A stretch of DNA of 37,576 bases, from positions 1 through 37,576 of the forward strand of contig NZ_JANWGH010000003.1 of the NCBI RefSeq assembly GCF_024919275.1, written 5' to 3'. Every line of letters begins with the position of its first letter. Within the stretch, counting starts at the first letter, position 1. The translations under genes were made by a program, and so were the position numbers. Origin of the DNA: Algoriphagus limi (GTDB lineage Bacteria > Bacteroidota > Bacteroidia > Cytophagales > Cyclobacteriaceae). The notes beneath the pieces were generated by a model. The model worked only from the letters and a program-made list of their open reading frames with translations, was not told where the DNA came from and searched no databases. Shown in pieces: positions 32,801-37,576 of the stretch.

Positions 32801-34208
32801 AATCAAGGAATTGGGTATCAAAAACAATGAATTGGTTTCCATTCAGGAAACTGGAGTATTTGATATTCAAAATTTGAGGATTTCCGGTCCGGATTTAAAG
32901 TTGGTGATGAATCCTGATGCTGAAAGTAAGACCAAACAAAATGAAACGAAACCTTCAAATACAGAAGGACTGATTCAGTCCATTTTATTAAGAGGGATGG
33001 ATTTAGATAATGGTCGAATCGCTATTCATAAAAAGAATCTGGGCCCGGTAAATGGTTTGGCCTTCCAGCAAGTAGAGGCTTCGGTTCATGGCTTGGATTG
33101 GAATCTGACTCAGATGAGTGATCAACCAATTCTTAGAGATCTTTTGGAAGGGGATACCCGAGTTTCTTTTGGAGACTATGAGTTTTTTACAAAAGACAGC
33201 ATGGAGTCAATTCGTGTAGGAGAATTAGTATTTGATGGAGAAAATCTCGAAATGGATATGCTTCGTTTCGCCCCTACTAAAGGCCGCTATGCTTATCTCC
33301 GGGAAAAAGGATTTCAAACCGATGCCGTTGACTTGAGAATCGACAAGTTGCGGGTAGAGGGAATAGATTTTCCCGCATACTTTGAAGAAAATAGAATAGT
33401 GGCTCATAAGCTCGAAGGAGATGATTTCCGTTTGGATATTTTTAGAGATAAGCGATTGCCGATTTTGGAAGGAGTCTATAAGCCTATGCCCCAGCAGATT
33501 CTGCAGGAGATGTCCTTTTCTCTCAAACTTGACTCATTACTTTTAAACCGTGGTAGAGTCCGTTATCAGGAATTTACTCCAGGTTCTCCTTTACCAGGTC
33601 AAATCTCCTTCGAAGAGGTTTCTGCTTCAATTTCCCCTATTGCAACCAGTAAGGAATCGGAAGAATACCCGCTAAAGGAATTGGATATTATTGCCAACAC
33701 AAAATTGATGGGAGAGGGGGATGTAAATATGCAAAGCCATCTTTACTTTGAGCCTCCTTATCCGATGGATGTCACCATTCAATTGGGCGCCATGTCATTG
33801 GAACCTTTGAATAATATTTTGTCAAAAGGAGCATTTCTAAATGCCAGAGAGGACGCACAGGTCGTTTCCGGGGATTGGAGTTTCAGAATGGATGAAAATG
33901 AGGCGATCGGGAATATGCGTTTCCATTATGAAAACCTGAAAGTAGATTTCTTGGATTCCATGACCCTAGAAAAAGGAACTGGAAAATTGGCTTTGATTTC
34001 CTTTTTGGCGAATACCCTAATCAAAAACAATAACCCCCGAAAGCTTTTTGGATACACCGTTCTGAGTGACATTTATGTGAAGCGAGATACTTCCAAGTTT
34101 ATGTTTAGCACTTGGTGGAAAGCGACTCTGAGTGGATTAAAAGGCTCCGTAGGATTGGGACAGCCCGCCATTCCAGTCCGAAAAGAAGAGGAAGAAAAAG
34201 AGGACTAA
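29838..34208 (+). CDS. Giant AsmA-like membrane-anchored protein of unknown function
   Basis: The 1456-residue protein has a basic N-terminus, one membrane helix (about 21-43) and then a very long periplasmic beta-rich region without further membrane segments. Short repeats of the form hydrophobic-x-hydrophobic-x-x-G-x-hydrophobic recur near residues 174 (IEKIEIDDANLFF), 347 (IKELSVNGGKFL), 522 (IGNFDLQDGKIQF), 706 (VSIDSVRFEEGKLNF), 836 (LDRLVVDGSNINL), 1050 (LRGMDLDNGRIAI) and 1230 (LDSLLLNRGRVRY). This is the pattern of AsmA/DUF748-like proteins, thought to form lipid-transfer beta-grooves between the two membranes. The C-terminus (about 1375-1456) ends in a charged KEEEEKED tail. A role in inter-membrane lipid movement or envelope integrity is inference; the family assignment rests on architecture. 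The only start is 29838, one base after a TATCTTTT (-7-like) site. Confidence 0.7.
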   Translation: MLKGIRDRLTHHPKRKRVLKFVLGFILAIVFLEFLVYFGSNFLLLNWTRSKINEATGGVYEVEFNSLNFSLFRRGVFLSGVVLHPDPQAEANEGQVLFDFQLDELGIRDVWYDWDEKVLVIGDIRLDNPNLSLQLPPGEKEKSEDGEEKEKVSGVKRLENEIKKSIDKLILGGILIEKIEIDDANLFFQNFLSPDAIHAQNTRLHIYNIDWRQNQEWNNPFNAEGFDFELQQVEFSLPDEVHKIFAEDVFISSMEKRILLEEFSLFPNRSIESPAYYELKLEELRVGNVDLNRAFRDSELEIDEIILENPEIQVLHNKAITKELPNLDQPKSGDLNKLIEGILNSIYIKELSVNGGKFLSAGFLDSLENRIEANYFDFKMVEFYLGEDEERKVNQFFYGKDAAMELDDFAMYLSDKYHVIRGSKVTASSFLDRILVEGFELVPRDGVGIEISPNQTINAKLAKLEFEDADLKKLYNEGKLDVEKILLQAPDVELTELRKSEDSKEDSLKQSNLLAGFLSEARIGNFDLQDGKIQFKNASGIRSDDIGFEKFSLNLEQVQVSLDSALKIRDILLAEEMVLSLDQYQLKLRDNLHMFRAGQVVIDSKQDLVEVRDFSLRPESPSSIRQALATYGKSVALDVSVPFFQVKGIDIRAALLEDVLFINEIFIPRPEFTYTQYQKSNVSRSSTSPNTVEDFKELLSAYFHTVSIDSVRFEEGKLNFTDFSGRQEISFSEEDLSLFLKGFYFDPTLEVDSSKTFFSDEIILDLADYSFSLAEGDYDVTTNHLRFNTKNQSLVIDTLKLVPGESLDSKLALSLVLPMVSLEGVDLEEFLFENSLLLDRLVVDGSNINLDIKSEFQKQERQKSERGKTEKPMVSLVQIGEVIASNADFSLAYQKNGQEEQSVRTKFDLGVVDLKLDDQSDIRQDASGLFSNLSISLNDFRFNLPDSVHQIAFSNFDFDSERDETIFSGISINPIDPNNEEKFFIQGKIKELGIKNNELVSIQETGVFDIQNLRISGPDLKLVMNPDAESKTKQNETKPSNTEGLIQSILLRGMDLDNGRIAIHKKNLGPVNGLAFQQVEASVHGLDWNLTQMSDQPILRDLLEGDTRVSFGDYEFFTKDSMESIRVGELVFDGENLEMDMLRFAPTKGRYAYLREKGFQTDAVDLRIDKLRVEGIDFPAYFEENRIVAHKLEGDDFRLDIFRDKRLPILEGVYKPMPQQILQEMSFSLKLDSLLLNRGRVRYQEFTPGSPLPGQISFEEVSASISPIATSKESEEYPLKELDIIANTKLMGEGDVNMQSHLYFEPPYPMDVTIQLGAMSLEPLNNILSKGAFLNAREDAQVVSGDWSFRMDENEAIGNMRFHYENLKVDFLDSMTLEKGTGKLALISFLANTLIKNNNPRKLFGYTVLSDIYVKRDTSKFMFSTWWKATLSGLKGSVGLGQPAIPVRKEEEEKED

Positions 34209-34214
34209 TCCCGA

Positions 34215-37200
34215 TTATTTTCTGATAATTTTTAATTGTTGCTGGTATTTACCCCAGTTCAACTGAACGATGAATAATCCTAGATTGGATTGTAGATGCT
34301 GATTGACAACTTGGGATACCTGCTCTGGAGATCGAACTGTAAAGCTTTCTGTCACCCCTCTCGCGTCCGAAATTCGAACAAAGATCGGTTCATCTGAATA
34401 AACAGAAGTATTGATCAAATCAATATTCACCTCTCCATGTCGATCACTTGGGTTAGGATAGGCAACCCAATAATTGTTTCCTGATATGGCCGGAACAATG
34501 ATAGACTGAACATTGCTATACGAGGATTTTTGATCAAAGCTGACATCCTTCAATCTATAGTAAACTACACCTCCAGATCCTGGAAGATCTTCATCGGTGA
34601 ACTTATATTCCTTCGGTTCCATGGAGTAGCCAGCACCTGCTACTTCCCCGATTTTCTCCCAGTTTTTGATACCATTGACTGATCGTTCAATTTCAAAATG
34701 AGAGTTTTCCCATTCCTTCGCCGTCGCCCATGTCAATATTCCAGAGCGAGTTGCGTCATGGAAAGAAGCGTCGAAGTATAGGTATTCAACTGCTAAAATT
34801 CTAACGTTAGCATAAACAATGTAAACAACACCACTGCCACCATGTCCTCCAGCTCCATAACCAGCTCCACCTCCTGAACCAGTTTTATCTTTACCTTTTC
34901 CTCCAACAGCAGTTGGTGAATCAAGATTTCCGTCCCCGCCTAATTTGACTTCATCTAATGAACTTCCTCCTTCTCCAATTTTTTCTGTTCCATTGAAGTA
35001 TTCTCCAATTCCTCCGCCTCCGGCTCCAAAATATCTTATTGAATCACCTAAAGTAAGTGTGATAGCATCTCCGCCTCGGCCTCCTTCTCCTTGTCCTGCG
35101 CCTGCAGCTTTACCATTTTGACCATCATTTGCAGGAGGTAATTTCCATGGTATCAATCCTCCTCCTCCTCCTCCAGCAATTGCGTTTTGAGGATCATTAT
35201 AATCCCCGTTTCCTCCTGGATTTCCATTATAAATAATATCTGGAGTTCCGGAATAAGTTATAACTATGGGTGTACCACCGCTTCCAGCAGATTTATTTGG
35301 TGCTGGAGTGGCTCCGCCCCCTCCTCCAGAAGCACCTTCTCCACCTGGATTTACGTTTTGAGATCCTCCACCTCCTCCACCGTCTACTATAATCGTTATT
35401 GGGCTTCCATCAATAGATCCAGTAAAAGAAGAAGCTTCTCCAGGTGATCCTGGATTATTAATTCCGACAGCACCAGAACCACCGTCACCAACCTCAATAT
35501 TAAAAGGTGTTCCAGCAGGTAAACCGTATGGATTTGAAGTCGTAAAAGTTTGAACTATCATAGCACCAGAACCTCCTCCACCTGAGCCTTCCCCAGAGCC
35601 TCCTCCTCCACCTCCGCTACCTACGAATACAGTAAACTCGGCAAGGCCCTCTGGAGCCACCCAAGTATCGTCACAGGTATATTCAAGTACTGTATATCCA
35701 GATTTTGAACCATCATCAATTACAGTCACACAATCAGTTTGATCTGCATCCGGACAGGAATAAGAAATGACTACAAGGCCATCCCCTCCTTTTCCTTTTT
35801 GGCCAGACCAAGCACCACCACCACCACCAGGGGAAGACCCATCTCGCCTATTTGGTCCGCCTTCTCCACCAAGTGGGCCTCCACCATCCCCTCCCTTGTT
35901 TCCAGGCCTATCATATCCATCTTCTCCATCATATCTAGTGTCATACGTTCCGCCGCCTCCTGTTGACCAGCCCCCATTAGCATAAACTAGACTTGTACCT
36001 ATTTGATCTGGGGCACTTGAATCACGGGTAACGTATGTTGAACCTCCATTAGCACCGCTACTTTGCCCACCTATTCCTACTATCAATCCAATAGGTTCTC
36101 CTGGAGTTACGGGAATATCTCTGCGAATTGAATAGGCTCCACCACCACCTCCACCACTAGAATTTCCAGCCCCTCCTCCTCCATACACTTCGATTGTGAT
36201 GGAGTATACATTTGCAGGAACATAGAAAGTTTGAAAATCTCCCGCGGAATTTGTTTGGAATACGGCAGAGCAAACTCCAAAATAAGTGGTTGGACGTTCT
36301 GTGAATGTCACAGAACAACCTCCTGTTGTTTTTTCTAAGCTATGAATTTGAACAGTATAGGTATCCTCAGTACTATTGATTGGAACTGTTGAAAATGTTC
36401 CTTTTCCATTTCTTACTGTAAAGGTGGAATATTGGGTAGTTGAAAATGATCCATCCCCCTGTTTTATTTGATATCCCACTTCGTACCTTCCATCCGTTAG
36501 CATTGTAGGGTCGCCAAAAATTGTGACAGAGGCAGAACCACCTATAGTAGTAGCTGATGCAGACGTTACTGAAGTCAATTCGTAAACAGGAGTAACGTCA
36601 ATAGTTCCTGTAGCTACTAAACCATTGGTGCATTCTCCTACGAGTGGAATGCTATATTCATAAACTCCTGTAGCAGTTGCAGTTCCTGAGAATTCAATTT
36701 CTTTTGTTGTGCTATTATATGATGCAGAAATTCCTGGAGGAAGGCCGTTTGCTCCTTGGATATTTTCTTGATCTATTCCGTAAATAACACCTGAAACCTC
36801 TTGAGTAAAAGGCGTAGGAGAAGGGATTGTAGGGCTTGTTATACAAAGGCTAAAAAACGGATTTAGATCAACTATAGTCGGAGTCGGGTTGACGGTGACC
36901 TCGACTATGAAATCAGGTCCTGCACAGGATCCTGCAGGCGAAGTTGGGGTGACTGTATAGGTTGCAGTTTGCTGCGAACTGGTTGGATTAAAAAGAGTCC
37001 CGGAAATGGTGTTTTGTCCGGAAGCGGAAGTTCCCCCAGTGATTCCTCCTGTTACAGTGGGGGCGGCCCAGGAGTAAGTGGTTCCAGCAGGGACTATTCC
37101 ATCGGAACCATCGATAGGTTCAAGTTCAAATAAACTTCCGTCACAGACAGTGACTGTGAGGTCAGAAATATTGGCGATTGGGTTGACAGTGATTGCTCCA

Positions 37201-37576
37201 GAGATCGAACTTATTATAGTCCCGCAAGAGCTACTTACTTCGACATAGTAATAATTTGTGCCCACTGACGAAAGATCGCTAGGTGGATTGTAACTATTTG
37301 AGGTCGCTCCCGAAATTAAAGTTCCTCCAGAATTTGATGGAGCTGAATTTTTAAACCATTGATATGATAATGCTCCAGTACCTATTGCTGTTACAGAAAT
37401 AGTAGATGTTGGGTCATTTTCACAAACTGTTTCTGGTATTGTTGAAGGCTGTAAGGTGATTTCTGTTTCCGGGGTTACGGTCAGCTGAACGATATCGGAG
37501 TTGACTGATCCGCAGGTTGCACTGGTAGCGGTGGCGAAATAGTAGAAGGTTCCGTCGTTCGAGATATCGGGAGTAT
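34215..37576 (-). CDS. Large T9SS-secreted adhesin-like protein with PKD/Ig-like and glycine-rich domains (5' end beyond window)
   Basis: The frame is open from the right edge, giving about 1120 residues; the GTG at 37263-37265 is internal because the same Ig-like domain continues upstream in frame (for example SYQWFKNSAPSNSGGTLISG). Visible in order are Ig/PKD-like domains (SATCGSVNSDIVQLTVTP; VCENDPTSTISVTAIGTG; TYTVTPTSPAGSCAGPDFIV), a first glycine-rich domain (about 36190-35750), a second, longer glycine-rich domain (about 35640-34800), a fibronectin-like segment (about 34750-34500, HFEIERSVNGIKNWEKIGEV) and a type IX sorting domain (about 34460-34218, WVAYPNPSDRHGEVNIDL). Such proteins are large surface or released adhesins. 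The gene converges with the AsmA-like gene, 6 bases away, with no visible terminator between. Confidence 0.88.
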   Translation of the reverse strand, partial: TPDISNDGTFYYFATATSATCGSVNSDIVQLTVTPETEITLQPSTIPETVCENDPTSTISVTAIGTGALSYQWFKNSAPSNSGGTLISGATSNSYNPPSDLSSVGTNYYYVEVSSSCGTIISSISGAITVNPIANISDLTVTVCDGSLFELEPIDGSDGIVPAGTTYSWAAPTVTGGITGGTSASGQNTISGTLFNPTSSQQTATYTVTPTSPAGSCAGPDFIVEVTVNPTPTIVDLNPFFSLCITSPTIPSPTPFTQEVSGVIYGIDQENIQGANGLPPGISASYNSTTKEIEFSGTATATGVYEYSIPLVGECTNGLVATGTIDVTPVYELTSVTSASATTIGGSASVTIFGDPTMLTDGRYEVGYQIKQGDGSFSTTQYSTFTVRNGKGTFSTVPINSTEDTYTVQIHSLEKTTGGCSVTFTERPTTYFGVCSAVFQTNSAGDFQTFYVPANVYSITIEVYGGGGAGNSSGGGGGGAYSIRRDIPVTPGEPIGLIVGIGGQSSGANGGSTYVTRDSSAPDQIGTSLVYANGGWSTGGGGTYDTRYDGEDGYDRPGNKGGDGGGPLGGEGGPNRRDGSSPGGGGGAWSGQKGKGGDGLVVISYSCPDADQTDCVTVIDDGSKSGYTVLEYTCDDTWVAPEGLAEFTVFVGSGGGGGGSGEGSGGGGSGAMIVQTFTTSNPYGLPAGTPFNIEVGDGGSGAVGINNPGSPGEASSFTGSIDGSPITIIVDGGGGGGSQNVNPGGEGASGGGGGATPAPNKSAGSGGTPIVITYSGTPDIIYNGNPGGNGDYNDPQNAIAGGGGGGLIPWKLPPANDGQNGKAAGAGQGEGGRGGDAITLTLGDSIRYFGAGGGGIGEYFNGTEKIGEGGSSLDEVKLGGDGNLDSPTAVGGKGKDKTGSGGGAGYGAGGHGGSGVVYIVYANVRILAVEYLYFDASFHDATRSGILTWATAKEWENSHFEIERSVNGIKNWEKIGEVAGAGYSMEPKEYKFTDEDLPGSGGVVYYRLKDVSFDQKSSYSNVQSIIVPAISGNNYWVAYPNPSDRHGEVNIDLINTSVYSDEPIFVRISDARGVTESFTVRSPEQVSQVVNQHLQSNLGLFIVQLNWGKYQQQLKIIRK

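Noticed and set aside
35187..35985. Proline/serine-rich open frames on the plus strand opposite the adhesin-like gene
   Set aside because: They are the antisense image of GGN-rich glycine codons, which rarely yield stops on the opposite strand; the minus-strand frame has clear domains and a sorting signal.
37263..37265. GTG as the start codon of the adhesin-like gene
   Set aside because: The same frame stays open to the window edge and encodes the continuing Ig-like domain, so the gene begins outside the window.

Overview
The window reads as chromosome of a Bacteroidota bacterium, most likely the Cyclobacteriaceae (Algoriphagus-like; inference from gene content, not a database match). Supporting signs are two proteins with type IX secretion (T9SS) C-terminal sorting domains, an Oar-like TonB-dependent outer-membrane protein with an N-terminal carboxypeptidase-regulatory-like domain, a DUF4105/Lnb-type protein, and promoters of the Bacteroidota form TTG-N(about 19-24)-TAnnTTTG. 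No transposase, integrase, phage gene or CRISPR array was seen.

Layout. 1-4961: the tail of an unidentified gene, rluF, an M23 envelope peptidase, aspS and a YhhN-type lysoplasmalogenase. 5171-10767: a very strongly codon-biased Oar-like outer-membrane protein behind a promoter with repeated TAAYGTTA boxes, then two tandem paralogous DUF481-like beta-barrel proteins. 10898-17195: an alpha/beta hydrolase followed by a complete RND efflux operon (adaptor, HAE1 pump, TolC-like channel). 17307-24102: an MltF-like lytic transglycosylase, a ridA-gntP pair on the minus strand, a T9SS cargo protein and a DUF4105/Lnb-type membrane protein. 24153-28828: uvrB with a co-directional AlbA_2 protein, an ACC deaminase/D-cysteine desulfhydrase-like PLP enzyme, and rluD. 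28829-29837: a gene-free stretch carrying two tRNA-like RNA genes with their own signals. 29838-37576: a 1456-residue AsmA-like single-pass giant, and the C-terminal part of a large T9SS adhesin-like protein with PKD/Ig-like and glycine-rich domains, which runs off the right edge.

The most unusual content is the pair of tRNA-like genes at 29103-29225 and 29641-29763. Each is 123 nt, folds as a complete class II cloverleaf of tRNA-Leu type, and carries a tRNA-Asp-like anticodon loop (GUC), a G discriminator and a 54-nt variable region roughly three times the usual length. The outer parts are identical in the two copies while the extra arm has diverged at constant total length. Copy 1 has a near-consensus promoter and both have terminators. 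Copy 2 is preceded by a long leader with several hairpins, including a possible pseudoknot or terminator/antiterminator switch. This is the best candidate for an undescribed system here.

Most other genes are housekeeping or envelope functions: rRNA modification (rluF, rluD), tRNA charging (aspS), DNA repair (uvrB), cell-wall turnover (M23 peptidase, MltF), lipid and lipoprotein metabolism (YhhN, DUF4105/Lnb), efflux (RND operon) and surface proteins (T9SS cargo).
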